Shown here: in pieces, positions 1-11,349 of the stretch | Layout of the letters: every line of letters begins with the position of its first letter | How positions within the stretch are numbered: the stretch's first letter is position 1 | NCBI GenBank assembly: GCA_011317545.1 | Contig: WUJK01000002.1 | Span: 2,170,001 to 2,234,000 of the forward strand | Direction: 5' to 3' | DNA: 64,000 nt | Source: Coniella vitis | Taxonomy: Eukaryota; Ascomycota; Sordariomycetes; Diaporthales; Schizoparmaceae | Notes under the pieces: model-generated | Databases searched by the model: none | Seen by the model: the letters and a program-made list of their open reading frames with translations, nothing else | Told to the model about the DNA's origin: nothing | Translations under genes and position numbers: made by a program

Positions 1-2963
1 TTCTCTGACATCAGAGTGTTGGTGCGTTTGGTCCGCGTGGCTTTCAATGCACTAGCCTTCTCCCACCTTTGGCGTTCCTTGTCAAACACCATGCCGTTGA
101 TCTCGTCAGGGATGAGGTGAGACACGCTCCCTGGAGCAATCGTTCTTCTAGTGTCTGAATTCTTTGACGAGGTTGTCCGAATCGTCGAGAATCTGGATCC
201 CGATTCAGAGACATTGGACGAGAAGCGATGACGATAACGCTCGGCCTGCTCTGCTGCTGTCGAATTCTCGTACCTATTCCGAGGAAACCGCTGGCTTTTG
301 GCCCTTTGCGCATCGTCGTTGACCACGCTATCTGGATTCTCCAGATGCGAGCTCCCAGAGTTGGAACTGCGAGTCCGCCGTTCCAAGGCTTGGACGGCTT
401 TAATGTCATCCTTGGAGACACCAATGGAGCGCAATGACGTGGCAATGATGTCTTCCATGTCGCTGTGGTCCTCGTACTTCTTGAGGTGGGTGACCAGCTT
501 TGGATCCTCTTGCCGATTCGTTACCCTCGGGATAGGTTGACCCTCGCGACTCGGCGGTCGCGAAAACCTTTCCTCGGTCGAGTCTTGGTAAGAGGCGTCG
601 TCGGCCGTATAGTTGCTAAACTTCCTGAAATCTTCTTCGGATTCTTCCAAGCTCGTCAGACCGCTGGGCAGCCCAGCTTTCCGCCGTCGTAGAGCCACCA
701 TGATCCGTTGCGCCTCGTTGAGAAAGTCCTCTGTCCTAATCGAAGGCTTTCGTCCCTCGTCACCAAACGTATTCTCTAGCTGAGATATGCCGTGAGCCTT
801 GCGCGGAAGCTTGGCTATCTCTTGCTCCAGAAACGAGTCCGGGCTGAGATGGATTTCTCTCCGGAGAGATGATGGCTGACGAGGAGTTGGCGTCCACGGA
901 CGAGGTGCTTGACGAGGTGGGGGCACATTCCCATTCGGTGTTGGCTGTCTCCCGCTAGCACGTTTCTTTGCGACTAGAAGCTCGGCCTGCTCCGATTTCG
1001 AAAACTCTTCCGGCTGATGATCCATAAAGGCTATATCTGCTTGGTGGAGCGTTCTTCTTCGTTTTGGCGTAGGATTTTTGGTTGGCGACGGTCTCTGTCT
1101 CTTAATCTCTCCCGTCAGGTCTGTTTCCAAAGGTGGAGGGAGAATGTGCATTGGCTGCCCCGCAAAGCCTCTGGAGAGCGAGGTGCCACCCGTCGAGGAC
1201 GTGGACTCTGGTTGCTGCCGTCGTTTACCAATGATCATATTATTGTTGGATGGAGGGGAGAGACTGCTGTTGGCATCGGGTGCAGCCGAATAGCGTACCA
1301 CTGACCCGTCCCCAGAATCGACCGAGTGGCGTGTAAAGTCGTCGTTGAATGCATATCCGTCCAACTGGCCCGCTCCGAATTGACTGACAGAGCGCGTCGT
1401 CTTTGTTTGAGGTTCGGCAACCCGGAGGACCGGCGTATGGGTAGATGACGGTCCACGAGATGTTGGCTTGACCATGTATCTCAACACCTCGACCGATGCC
1501 TTGCGCTCGTCCATGGGGCGCTCGTCGGTAGGCGTAGAGTTTGGGTCCTCAAATTGCATGATTCTCTCAATCAAGGTCTTGTTCGTATAGGTGTCGTAGG
1601 GTCCAAACAGCTTCAGAGGACTGATACCCGCACTGGCCGCCTCTGCACCTGGGGCAACCTGCAGTTTCTTCTTTTCGGGGCTGGGCCTTGGAGCAGCGGG
1701 CAACACGTGCGGCCGCGATGGTAAGCCTAGATTGTCTGGTTCGTGTATGCGGATGCTCGGGAACTGTTTTGGGGTGCTAGCCTGCAACGAAGCCTCTGGG
1801 AACATATCTGACGTATAGCGCATTCCAAGCGAGAGCACATGGTTTCCAAAATAATCATCTGGAGTGAGACCTGCCTGGGGAGGACGGGCAAAGCCGTTAT
1901 GCTGCTTCAAACTGGCTAGACCGCCCATGCTATCGGATCCAGCCCCAGACCGGGAAGCGCCTTCCTCTGCATCGCTGAGCTCCGGATCATCTTGCAGGCT
2001 CTCCAAACGCTGCTTCAATTCTGCAGCAGAAACGCCCACTGGAGTGAAATCAATTTTCCCATCGTCGCTGCTTCGCTTAGCAATGAGAATGGGACTGAAG
2101 TCCTCGTGCTGCGCGGCGCTGAGGCTGCTAACTGCCCGCGACCCGTCTGCTGGTACACCGGGAGGTCGCGAAAACGGCGAGAGCTGGCTTGAACGGCCGG
2201 GAGAAAACGGCACGGGACTCGACATGGTGCTGATTTGGCTAAAGTCAGCAGGACTGTCATCGTTCAGCCTATATTTCATCGGCCGGCTTCTGGGTTGGTT
2301 CTGTTCGTCCTGATCGGGCAATTCCTCGTCCATGAGCTGATCGCCGGTCGATTCGTAGTCTGCATCTTGGGGAGCCTGTGATGGCGGGCTAGGTGTCATG
2401 GCATTCCTATTGCGCGACAGTGGTTCAGGCGCGGGTTGCGCAAAAGAAGCTCTGCTTGGCGCGGTCGCCACGGGCGGTCGGAACATGCCCTCCAAGCCAT
2501 TGGCCGCCGACGTGAAGAGGTCGCGCTGTTCGCCATAGGCCAGATCGCCGTAGATCAGCCTGCGCTTCCATTCTGGTGTATTGCCCTTGTCTCCTCCTTG
2601 CGACAGGCTGTTGGACCTGTGATGTACGGTATTGTGCACGACGGAGCCGGCGGGCGAGTCGATGTTGGACTTGGTTGCACGGTGGCCGCGATACGAAGGC
2701 TTCGAGCTGTTGGCGGCGGACGGGACAGGAATATTGATTTCGCTTGGGCTTCGCTCATTCAGAACATGGCTAGCAGTCCGGCCGGGCGTGGCAGCGAACC
2801 TTCTCTCGGCAGCGTGGCTGCTGCGCGGACGGGGAATCTTAGTCCCAGGGGACCGGAAACTGGATGTCGTGGTGCCAGTCTGCGTCGCGGGTTTGGTGTC
2901 GTCTGGAGACGCTGGCTGCGAGGGCCAATCCTCGGAGAGCGAGTCCAGAAAGGCGTGAGACAT
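1..2963 (-). CDS. cdc11: Septation initiation network scaffold, Cdc11/SnaD/Nud1-like (3' end outside window)
   Basis: The frame is open without a stop from an ATG at 2963 to the left edge, giving about 987 residues; the C-terminal leucine-rich repeats expected for this family lie outside the window. The N-terminus begins MSHAFLDSLSEDW, and around residues 130-150 is a TPEWKRRLIYGDLAYGEQRDLF block, both typical of filamentous-fungal Cdc11/SnaD proteins. Near the visible end is a SHLIPDEINGMVFDKERQRW block, the segment that precedes the LRRs in this family. Most of the rest is Ser/Pro/Arg-rich and disordered. In S. pombe and Aspergillus the protein sits at the spindle pole body and recruits the septation (mitotic exit) kinase cascade. 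It is divergent from the gene starting at 4228. The family call rests on motif memory, and the missing LRRs prevent confirmation here. Confidence 0.72.
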   Translation of the reverse strand, partial: MSHAFLDSLSEDWPSQPASPDDTKPATQTGTTTSSFRSPGTKIPRPRSSHAAERRFAATPGRTASHVLNERSPSEINIPVPSAANSSKPSYRGHRATKSNIDSPAGSVVHNTVHHRSNSLSQGGDKGNTPEWKRRLIYGDLAYGEQRDLFTSAANGLEGMFRPPVATAPSRASFAQPAPEPLSRNRNAMTPSPPSQAPQDADYESTGDQLMDEELPDQDEQNQPRSRPMKYRLNDDSPADFSQISTMSSPVPFSPGRSSQLSPFSRPPGVPADGSRAVSSLSAAQHEDFSPILIAKRSSDDGKIDFTPVGVSAAELKQRLESLQDDPELSDAEEGASRSGAGSDSMGGLASLKQHNGFARPPQAGLTPDDYFGNHVLSLGMRYTSDMFPEASLQASTPKQFPSIRIHEPDNLGLPSRPHVLPAAPRPSPEKKKLQVAPGAEAASAGISPLKLFGPYDTYTNKTLIERIMQFEDPNSTPTDERPMDERKASVEVLRYMVKPTSRGPSSTHTPVLRVAEPQTKTTRSVSQFGAGQLDGYAFNDDFTRHSVDSGDGSVVRYSAAPDANSSLSPPSNNNMIIGKRRQQPESTSSTGGTSLSRGFAGQPMHILPPPLETDLTGEIKRQRPSPTKNPTPKRRRTLHQADIAFMDHQPEEFSKSEQAELLVAKKRASGRQPTPNGNVPPPRQAPRPWTPTPRQPSSLRREIHLSPDSFLEQEIAKLPRKAHGISQLENTFGDEGRKPSIRTEDFLNEAQRIMVALRRRKAGLPSGLTSLEESEEDFRKFSNYTADDASYQDSTEERFSRPPSREGQPIPRVTNRQEDPKLVTHLKKYEDHSDMEDIIATSLRSIGVSKDDIKAVQALERRTRSSNSGSSHLENPDSVVNDDAQRAKSQRFPRNRYENSTAAEQAERYRHRFSSNVSESGSRFSTIRTTSSKNSDTRRTIAPGSVSHLIPDEINGMVFDKERQRWEKASALKATRTKRTNTLMSE

Positions 2964-4227
2964 GGTCAGGACGCAGGTGGACCGGCTGCAACTGCGCAAT
3001 CAGCTTGCATCCATAGGGATGAGGCTGCTCCCGGAAGAGGAAGACGCAGGGAGCGCTGGCGACACTGGCGGGGCTGGAGATGCGCAAAGTCGAGCGCAGT
3101 GCAGCAGTCGCAAGTCGCAGAGATGATGCAGTACAAGGCGGATTGTCCAAACTCAAGGGCCGTCGGCTACGCACAGCGCCAGATTCGGTGCGATCCGTTC
3201 AAGCAGCCTTCCCTGCAGATCGAGGGTGGACTGGCTGGGCTGCGTTTGAGCTGGCTGGGCGGGCTTGGACTCGGCTGTACTGGGGGCTGGTTTGGATGGG
3301 ATCCTTTGTCGGTTTGCAGCGGTCGAGTTGTGGGTGTACAGGTCAAGGATCGATTCGCGAAGGAGCAGGAGAAGGCGAGTGTGGGCGCGATGGCTGTTGC
3401 AATTGACGGCGAAAAGGAATAGAAAAAAAGATGAGCCTGAGATAAAGATGGATTGATACAAGCAAGCATCCACGAACGCTTCAAGCCCAGCAGTTTTGGT
3501 TGGGTGACAGTGGAGAAGAGTGATGCTGTACTCCAAAGTGGATTCCAGATTGCCAAAACAATGCTGGAGCAGGTGAGGTGCAACCCACCCAGCATCCCAG
3601 GCCACGTTGATTGGGCGGTGCTGTGCGAGAGGGCGCAGGTTGGCAGGGGGATTTATGGCCCGGGCCCCCAGCCTTCAGTGCTATGTACATAGCAAGTTGT
3701 GCAGAGACATACATACTACAGCCTCAAAACCACAGAGTTTTCAGCATTCAGCGCCCAATGAGTCCAACCACAACCGCCCAAGTGGCATTCTGCAGAGCGC
3801 TGTCGCCTGCATGGCAGCGAGCGGTATTGGACTTGGACCATGTTGTTCCAGCAGGTCGAGTACATGCTTTAGTGGCGAATAGCAGAGTCGAGGATTAAAT
3901 CCAAACCACCCGAGACGAGTCCCCTACCATGCAAACGCCGCGGCGCTGGCGCTAGCACACCGACCCCTGTTTGCCCGCGTCAGTTTGGCGTAAAGTGGGC
4001 GGCGCGTGCCTCTGGCAACCGCGTCTTTAGTGGGCGGCAGCTGCCGTTGGGCTTTTGCGATCACTGTATTCCGACTCGGATGCGCTAAGCAGCTGATTGT
4101 GGAGGCTTTCATTGTCCAGCAGCACCCACCACACCACCATCTGATGAAGCACTCCCTTCACCCACAGGCCCCTCACTGGTCGCCAATGCAGTCACCATAG
4201 CAGCTGCTGGAGCGCCGTCAGCACACG
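2964..4227. promoter_or_regulatory. Divergent intergenic region between the SIN scaffold and the 4228 gene
   Basis: About 1.26 kb between two divergent starts, so it should hold both promoters. Part of the left half reads open on both strands, but those frames look like composition effects. It contains a perfect 16-bp palindrome at 3679-3694 (TGCTATGTACATAGCA). I see no RNA gene. Confidence 0.5.
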
Positions 4228-7200
4228 ATGCCGCGCCACGACCCCGACAGGCTGGGCGACGAGCCCTTGTACTGCGAAGCCCATCACGACGACGTCCTCG
4301 TCTCGGGCTCTGAGAACGACTACTACGAGGCGCCGCAGCACCGCCGTATCCGCATCGAAGCAAAGGCGTTGCAGTTCCTGAATGGCCACAATCCGGTTCT
4401 GCTTACTTCCCGCCTTCAAGGCCCCTTTGACGCTGCGTCGTGGAACAACCCCTGGAAGTCAAGGCGTGCACAACGCCAGAATGATGGCGCCGGCCCCGAC
4501 AAGCGAAGAACGAAGCTGTACCCGCTGCCCAGCCCCGAGATCACTGATCCTCCTTCGGCAGCCAAAAATCCCTTTTTGGACGAGGACGAGTACAGCCGCA
4601 TCAGCAAATGGAGGCAGGCCGTCAAGAGCGTCCCCCTTACAACGGATCCCTTCTGGGCATCCGACCAAGTTCCTGACGGCACGTCCAGAGCAAAGAAGCG
4701 GGAGGCCGATGAGCAATGGATTCCCAAACACAACCCAAAGAAGCCACGAGCAACCGACCAGTCGCCCAGCCAAATAGCTGCCAGCGTCAGGAAACGCAGA
4801 GCCGCACAGTCGTCCGGTTTGGAAGCCCAACCTTTCTCAAGCACGCCTCTGTATGAGGACGAGTTAGCTGCGCCGTGGGCCGACACGCCCCCAAGGGCCA
4901 CCATTGAAAAGCCGGAAAGACACAGCAAATCTCCTGATGTGCAAGCGAAACGGAGTCAGCCATCTACCAGGCGACGCCTTCACTATCATGATCCTGAGGC
5001 GTCAGAAGACGAGCTGTCGGTTTTCTCGACAACACCTTCACGGAAGCCTTCCAGGCTGTCATTAGAGCCAGCAATGACTCCTATCCAGCAACATGCCGGC
5101 AAAAGTCAAAAGTCTGGCCCGGAAATGGCCCTTGAACTGAGCCGCAAGAGTTCAGCCACAGACACAACTCATCCTCATGTTGCCCAAGACATCCATCACG
5201 TGCCCACACGACAGAATGGGTTGCAGCAAGCACATATGCCCGGAGAGGGCGTAGCAAAACGGATCTTACCTTCCGCTCATCACGACGACAGCTCCCACTT
5301 CCACCAAGCAAAGCCCCTATGTACATTGCAAGCCGATGCGCAGCGCGGACAACAAAAAGTCGGAGACAGGGCAGTCTCGAGGCACGGTAGCTTCGCGAGT
5401 ACGATGTCCATTTGCGATATGCCTGTCATCACACAGCAAGCCGCATCGCAAAAGATTACGATCGAAACTGAAACTGACCTCAAACTTTGTCCTGCTCAAA
5501 AGACAATGCCAATAGAAAATCAACCGAGAGAGCAACTCGGTGCTGTGCAAGAGCCGCTTGTGCAGGTGAAAGAAGGAACTGCCATAATCACAATTGCAGA
5601 ACCAGTCCCTGGTCCATCTTCCTCGACATCTGGCAGCAGTCATGCTAGCGTTGGCCATATTCCAACGCCTGGAGGTACAGTATCTCAGCCCGAATCTGAG
5701 AGCAGCATTGTCCAGTCACAAGCCGCATGGTCGAGTTATATCAGCACTCAGGAGCCATGTGTTGGATCTGTAGAACTTCTGTCCGCCAATAAAGACCATG
5801 CCGAGTCTTCGCACAAAGACTGGTCAACCTCCATGAACACAGAAGATCTGTCCCCAGTGGCACCAATGCTACCTCCTGGTTTAGTGGATGCTGAGAAGCC
5901 TGAGAAGTTTATAGGCGAATCAAAGTTGCACAAAGATCTTGACACGATTGGCGGGACCATGCCTATCAGCACGCCAGATGTGGCTCCAACGCCAAGCGAC
6001 GAACAAGAAATGCCTAAGCGGGTGGATGATGGGTGTGAACTGAGCCCAGCCGATCCGCCATACTCCGATGCCTGTCTGCCTGCTGATGCAAGCCAACTTG
6101 CCAATGAAACCGTCACGGATAGATCGCAAATGGCTGCGGCTGTCACAATCATTGAGCTCATCCAACACGGAACTGACGTCGTTGCCAGTACTGGAGCTGA
6201 CGCGCATGGAAACAGCTCTACGGGACAGGCAGGTGGTCTTGATAAGGTTCAAAATCCAGTCTCACTAGTACACAATCACAGGTTAGCTGCGGTGTCAGTG
6301 GGAGACGGGATATTGAGGTCGAATAGCCAATCAAGCATGAACACAACAGCAACGCAGGACCCATCAAAGTATCCCTCTAAGCCTGCAGAGTCCAGCACCA
6401 AAGCTGAAATGATCAATTGGGCACAGCAAAAGTCACAGCCACAGCCACCAATGGGCAGTCAGCAGCCAATGACAGACCAAACGGCGCGCGTTGAGAGCGA
6501 TATCTCAACGGATGCCAGTGCGAACAAAGCAGGCGGTTCTGACTTCATCAGAGCGACTCCAGTTGAGGATGCACCTCAGCATGTCCAAAGTCCCTGGCAG
6601 AAGGAAAACGATTATATTCTGCTGGCAACGATGTCTTTGCCCAGAGGTTCAGATACCCTGATCGAAGCCGCGCCTGCCCAGAAATCCGAGGAGGTGTTGG
6701 CAAAGCAAAAGGCCAAAATGCGCCTATCTGCCATCCTTAATGATGCTACGAATTCTCCCGTTCAAACACCGGTGCCTCGCAGAATAACCACTGAACAATC
6801 ATCTCCACAACACCCATCGAGACCCAACTCTCCATTCTCGCTCAAAAGGTTCTCTGATTTCATGGACCTTTCACCATCCAAGAGTCGCAGGGCGATCAGT
6901 GGCAGCATCTTGCGCGGTTCAGACCATCCTCGGGTGCTTTTTGGGCCTTCATCAACGCCAAAGGCTACACGCAGTGTGTCCTTTGCTCTGTTACCAGGCG
7001 AGGAGGCCGAGTCGACGACTAGGGCTGCTTCCCCTCCTCCCTCCAGTCTCAGTACCACGGAGGCTGGCCTCCTTCCAGACCAAGACAACAAATTCGCTAA
7101 ACACTTTGAGGTGATGGCGAAGCGCAAGAAGGAACCTCAGTGGAAAACGCCAAGACTTCTCCCATCCAATTTTCTAGAAAAAGACGATAGCCAGAGAGTT

Positions 7201-7509
7201 ACTGCCATGGCGGACGCGTTTATTCAAGCTTCGGCTTTGGAACAACCTGTTATGGAGCTGTCCCATGCCTCCTCTAAGCGCGGTGACGCGCAGCAGATCA
7301 CCGATTCGCGTGTCAATAACAACAGCATCATTTCCCCTCTGTCACGGTTGGAAGATGGAGAAAATATCGAGCCGGTGGATGAGGTCAGTGCTGTTCTGGA
7401 CAACATTGATGACTTTCTCGACAACACCTGGGGGGTGGACATGAGCATGGACATTGATTTTGATGACGATGGTGTGGGGTGCTGTGGCTGCCATGGGCCA
7501 GCCGGTTAG
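4228..7509 (+). CDS. Conserved fungal disordered protein of unknown function
   Basis: A single open frame of 1093 residues from ATG to TAG. The N-terminus (about residues 15-75) has a conserved-looking block: acidic DDVLVSGSEND, a basic RRIRIEAKALQFLNGHNPVLL segment, then a GPFD..SWNNPWKS motif and a YPLPSPE motif. The centre is very rich in Ser, Thr, Pro and Gln and looks intrinsically disordered. The last 120 residues include KKEPQWKTPRLLPSNFLEKD and an acidic tail with DDFLDNTWGVDMSMDIDFDDD, followed by an odd Cys/Gly ending (GCCGCHGPAG). I recall relatives in Hypocreales being labelled 'protamine P1', a name that does not fit their length or composition. No enzyme motif, membrane segment or signal peptide is visible. 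The basic and acidic blocks suggest, but do not show, a nuclear role. Confidence 0.75.
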   Translation: MPRHDPDRLGDEPLYCEAHHDDVLVSGSENDYYEAPQHRRIRIEAKALQFLNGHNPVLLTSRLQGPFDAASWNNPWKSRRAQRQNDGAGPDKRRTKLYPLPSPEITDPPSAAKNPFLDEDEYSRISKWRQAVKSVPLTTDPFWASDQVPDGTSRAKKREADEQWIPKHNPKKPRATDQSPSQIAASVRKRRAAQSSGLEAQPFSSTPLYEDELAAPWADTPPRATIEKPERHSKSPDVQAKRSQPSTRRRLHYHDPEASEDELSVFSTTPSRKPSRLSLEPAMTPIQQHAGKSQKSGPEMALELSRKSSATDTTHPHVAQDIHHVPTRQNGLQQAHMPGEGVAKRILPSAHHDDSSHFHQAKPLCTLQADAQRGQQKVGDRAVSRHGSFASTMSICDMPVITQQAASQKITIETETDLKLCPAQKTMPIENQPREQLGAVQEPLVQVKEGTAIITIAEPVPGPSSSTSGSSHASVGHIPTPGGTVSQPESESSIVQSQAAWSSYISTQEPCVGSVELLSANKDHAESSHKDWSTSMNTEDLSPVAPMLPPGLVDAEKPEKFIGESKLHKDLDTIGGTMPISTPDVAPTPSDEQEMPKRVDDGCELSPADPPYSDACLPADASQLANETVTDRSQMAAAVTIIELIQHGTDVVASTGADAHGNSSTGQAGGLDKVQNPVSLVHNHRLAAVSVGDGILRSNSQSSMNTTATQDPSKYPSKPAESSTKAEMINWAQQKSQPQPPMGSQQPMTDQTARVESDISTDASANKAGGSDFIRATPVEDAPQHVQSPWQKENDYILLATMSLPRGSDTLIEAAPAQKSEEVLAKQKAKMRLSAILNDATNSPVQTPVPRRITTEQSSPQHPSRPNSPFSLKRFSDFMDLSPSKSRRAISGSILRGSDHPRVLFGPSSTPKATRSVSFALLPGEEAESTTRAASPPPSSLSTTEAGLLPDQDNKFAKHFEVMAKRKKEPQWKTPRLLPSNFLEKDDSQRVTAMADAFIQASALEQPVMELSHASSKRGDAQQITDSRVNNNSIISPLSRLEDGENIEPVDEVSAVLDNIDDFLDNTWGVDMSMDIDFDDDGVGCCGCHGPAG

Positions 7510-7563
7510 TCACCCCTGGAATTAGTTATAATAGTTACGTAGGCCCTATATATAAATAGATAG

Positions 7564-7607
7564 CGGACGCGTTAATAGACGCGTCCGAGATGATTGAAAC
7601 AATCATC
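7564..7607 (+). other. Two adjacent perfect hairpins in the 3' region of the 4228 gene
   Basis: The first stem is CGGACGCGT (7564-7572) pairing with ACGCGTCCG (7579-7587) around a 6-nt loop. The second is GATGATT (7589-7595) pairing with AATCATC (7601-7607) around a GAAAC loop. They begin 55 nt after the stop codon at 7509, so both are probably in the 3' UTR. Confidence 0.6.
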
Positions 7608-7609
7608 CA

Positions 7610-10600
7610 ATCTAATAAACGTTTACATACAATACACTTGTAATGTGTCATGCATAGTAGTATACCGCGGTGAGATCTCAAGTGCTGTATACAAGCTGAT
7701 CATGCAATGAACAAACAATCTGGATTTGGAATGGATGTCTGGAGGATACCACACAGGCGTTCCAATCGTTGGCCTTCCGTTGTCTAGGATGGAAACAAAA
7801 AGCGAATAACATTGACGGGAATAGGTTCAAGTCGTTTCCCAGCGCATGTCTCGTGAAGAAGAGGAGAGTGGTTGAAGCCCTTTGTTGACCGAATCCAGCC
7901 AAGGAGACTTGGTCGCCTCATTGTAGTCTTGCTCGGGCTCAAGACATTGATTGGTATGCCGGAAAGAGACAAAATGGTAGATGACTACGTATGTCGATAG
8001 GCAGAGCAATGAAGTGTCCATGATGCCACTCAAAAAAGACAGCTGCGTAACTCATACGCGACTGATTCATGTCCCTTGAGCACGCTCTTCGGACTACTTG
8101 GTGGAATTGAGCCCGTCATTGTCTGATATTGGAGGCACATGGTGCTGCCAGACGATCTCTTTGGATAGTTGGATATGTAGACCCACGGGACGGCTTCAGA
8201 ATGGCATGTTGTCGATCCAAAGTGCTTTGACAATAACATTTGAAGCCTTGGCAGCCAAGGATATTCTTCGGTCGTTAGCCAGACCACACTTTTGTTTTTC
8301 TCTCTGGTTCAAGATACGGGGCCACGGATAAAGTCAGCGCTCTGGCGTCCTTGAGTGAAGATGTGCGGAAAGACTGGTTTCTTCGATTGACTGTCCATAG
8401 AAAGAGCCAATCTGGTATGAAGATCTGACAGGTAACAAGTACTTTCAAGCCCGCGAGGTGTGAGGGCTGCGGGATTTATGTGGTTTATTGGCTCGGCTAC
8501 TATAGTAGTAGCCCTTCGAAGATCGTGACGTCGCCGCTCATTGGTCGGCGCAGAGTTGTGCCTGACATATTCTACCGTTACAGCAACCACGGCCCGATCG
8601 CAGTGCCTTATCTTACTTTGACGTGGCGCCCCAGAACTCGTCCCTGATAGACCCTGGTCGACGCCTGATTTGACAAGATAGCTCACCACCTTGCTGGCTG
8701 GGAAGGATGGCATAACTGAGCTCATATACTGTGGCAGTCTAATATGTAGTTGGTCTGCCTTATCTCGCCCCGTGCAAACCGGTCAGAAGCACTAGACAGG
8801 CCTTGTTCGCACACTTCGCACACTTCGCACACCAAGCCTGCATGTAAGCCTGGACTTACGGGCCGGTCCATGTCTTGTAGTCCGAGTGCAAGAGGGAACA
8901 TGGCGCCGGCCACGCCGCCTCTTTGCTTTGAGTTTGAACAGGGGCCTTGGTGAGTCTCCATTGAGCTGGTTGGTGGCACCTGTGAGCCGCTCTTGATGGC
9001 GCACCAACACTTCGTTGGACCCATACCATGGGCTGTTTCCATGGCAAAAGCAGAACGATCGACGGGCGGGCGGGCCTCTGTAATAACATGTATGCTGTTT
9101 TAAGGATTGAACACTCAGGATGAGCGATGCAAGCACTCTGGACGCGGGAAGTTGTTGACTGCCAGTACTTGACTGGGAAATGAGACAGCAACAAAGTCCA
9201 TGAGGCACGTTGCCAAATGATTGGTGACTGGACGTCGAGATGGTACACTAGGAATGGTGCATGGTCTCATTGACCACTCTGGGAACACCCCAGGTCCCAA
9301 GGCCAAGATTCCGTGCGAGGGTCGGGGATGCGGAAGCAAGCTGTCAACATTTTTGGGTTGTTTTATCTTCTTTAGTCTGCCATTGCGAAATATGACAGAC
9401 AGTCTTGATGTGCGAGAAGTGACCGATCAGAACTCGAGTGCTGGCCTTGCAGGAGAAACTGGAGAGCGTGCCTACGTGTGTTTTGCACCAGTGGTTGCCA
9501 GCCTGGGCTGCCTGTCGTGGGAAATGGACGGTACATGGTAGCCGTTCTCTTGCAGCCCAAAAAGGCCGGCGTCAGCCGCGGCCACGTGACGCAACGATGT
9601 TGCTTGGTCGTGTTGATGATGGGTTGCTTGGACAGTCAGTCAAGAGTCAGAGGTTGAGACACGTCGGCGTTGAGGCTCAGCCTGTTAGAGGCGACGTTGG
9701 CAGAACGTGGACGACAGGGGCCGCTGGTTGAGAATTCGCCTGGCTGCCGTTGCTGCTGGGCTTGGCCCAAGCTCGAGAGCCAAGCTGATTACTATGTAGA
9801 GAGATGTGAGACATTCGCAGGGAAGAAGGTGCCCAAAGTAGAGCCATGCTTGCGTCGAAGCTCGTCATTCACGCTTCGGGGTAAATTGGAACGGCAACTT
9901 GCGCGGTTTCTTTGTGGCAGGAGCACCGCAGCAAGTACCGCGGCGCACGCTGTACTATGGATGTTGGCCCATTGAAGTCCAACCACATAGGACAACAGGC
10001 AAGAGCGTGACGGAGCCGATATTCAACATCTAAGTACCATGTAGTAGGCAGTCAGCAGTCTGGCAGTCACCGGTAGGATCCAAGGCAAGGATTACTCTTC
10101 TGGAACGATGCCGGGTTAGGGCTGATCGGCTCCCCAACCTGCCAGGCCCAAGTGCCAGCCAGCCAGCCAGCCTAGGCCAGATGGAGACCCCAGAATCCAC
10201 CGATCATGCGCGCACGTGGTGAAAAGCCAACGACCAATACGACATGGCATACTATGTATTCGTGATGGGTAATAATACTGTGCTGCGATCCAGCTAAACT
10301 TCAGTGCAGGGGTTCGTCTACCAGATCATGGCACCTTGTAAGCTTCCTAACGTGCCTAGGTTTCCAGCAGGCTCTTATCGCTTACCATATAGAGTGGCAG
10401 AGTGGCAGAATACGTAGTAGACGGGATACAGTGCTACATAGTAGTATGTACATAGTAAAGAGCTCTAGGTGGGGCGCTCTCAACGCACACAGGGCTGAGC
10501 AGCCTGGCAATAAGGCTTTTTTAGGGCCTTGCTCCCCCGAAGCGACTGCTCCAAAAGATCCGCAGCAGGCGGCCAACAACCCCAGGGCCCTGTCCGCTGT

Positions 10601-10749
10601 GGATGGCTGGCGGCTCTCAGCGGCTCTCCACCTTTTAGTGCCCAAACGAAACAGGAAGCGGGACATCCCTGCCCACATGTCAAAGAAGGCACTCACTTCG
10701 CCGGGGGATGCAGGGGGGCCTTATCTCATCATAGACCGCACCTGCGGTA
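7610..10749. other. 3.1-kb intergenic stretch without a supportable gene
   Basis: Only short, unrelated open frames occur on either strand. The minus-strand frame 8309-8725 (138 residues) has a possible GTAAGA splice donor but no recognisable similarity, so it is not called. A small ACACTTCGC tandem repeat lies near 8812-8835. Copies of the TACATAGTA motif lie at 9790, 10250, 10435 and 10449. No tRNA-like structure was seen. Confidence 0.5.
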
Positions 10750-11349
10750 TTGAACCATGTACTGCGCTACAGGCTACAGCGCACCTGCACCCGCCAACTG
10801 CCACTGTACTGGGGGGCAACAACGGGAGGTGGTCGACGAAACATGGGTGGACATCCGCTTTTCTCTGCACCCCCTCCAACCTCCTCCACACCGACTCAAA
10901 CCCAAACTTGTACATTCTCATCCCTCTGCCAGCACTTGCACGCCCACCCTCGAGACATCAGCCCGCCAACAAACCTCCCTCTCGGGTACTCGACCTGTAC
11001 TCTGTACTCGCGAACCCTCCAGAGCACAACCTGTTTGTCCACTCAGGCAGCCTGTGCAAGCGACGTATCGGTTACGCCCTCGGCAATTGCACTGGGTCTT
11101 CTCTCGTGCTCGTCTTCCTTCTCTCCTCCTCCGCCGTCGCCGCCACCATCATCTCCGCTACGTCTCCTGGTCGATCAGAACCACGCCAGCGCAGGACAAG
11201 CGACCCAATCCGTCTTTCGTCCCAGCCCCAGCCCCTGGACGCAGCCACGGCCGCCAATCGCCGCACCCACACCCATCTTCTCTCGCCCACAACCAAGCCC
11301 CATCCACACCCGACCTCTTCTCCCTTCTCGCACGGCCAATGTCCACCAC
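10750..11349 (+). promoter_or_regulatory. Pyrimidine-rich leader/promoter of KCS1
   Basis: From about 10860 to 11340 the plus strand is rich in C and T, as in many filamentous-fungal 5' leaders. It stays open in the KCS1 frame, but the implied peptide is low-complexity Pro/Thr/Ser. An in-frame ATG at 10843 and an out-of-frame ATG at 10757 exist upstream of the start chosen for KCS1, so an N-terminal extension or upstream-ORF control cannot be excluded. Confidence 0.4.

Noticed and set aside
1..3422. Plus-strand ORFs of 60-328 residues opposite the SIN scaffold gene and its upstream region
   Set aside because: The minus strand has one continuous frame with conserved motifs from 2963 to the edge; the plus frames are mostly shadows of it.
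8309..8725. 138-residue minus-strand ORF with a possible splice donor
   Set aside because: No homology recognised, no convincing acceptor with frame closure, and no second exon.
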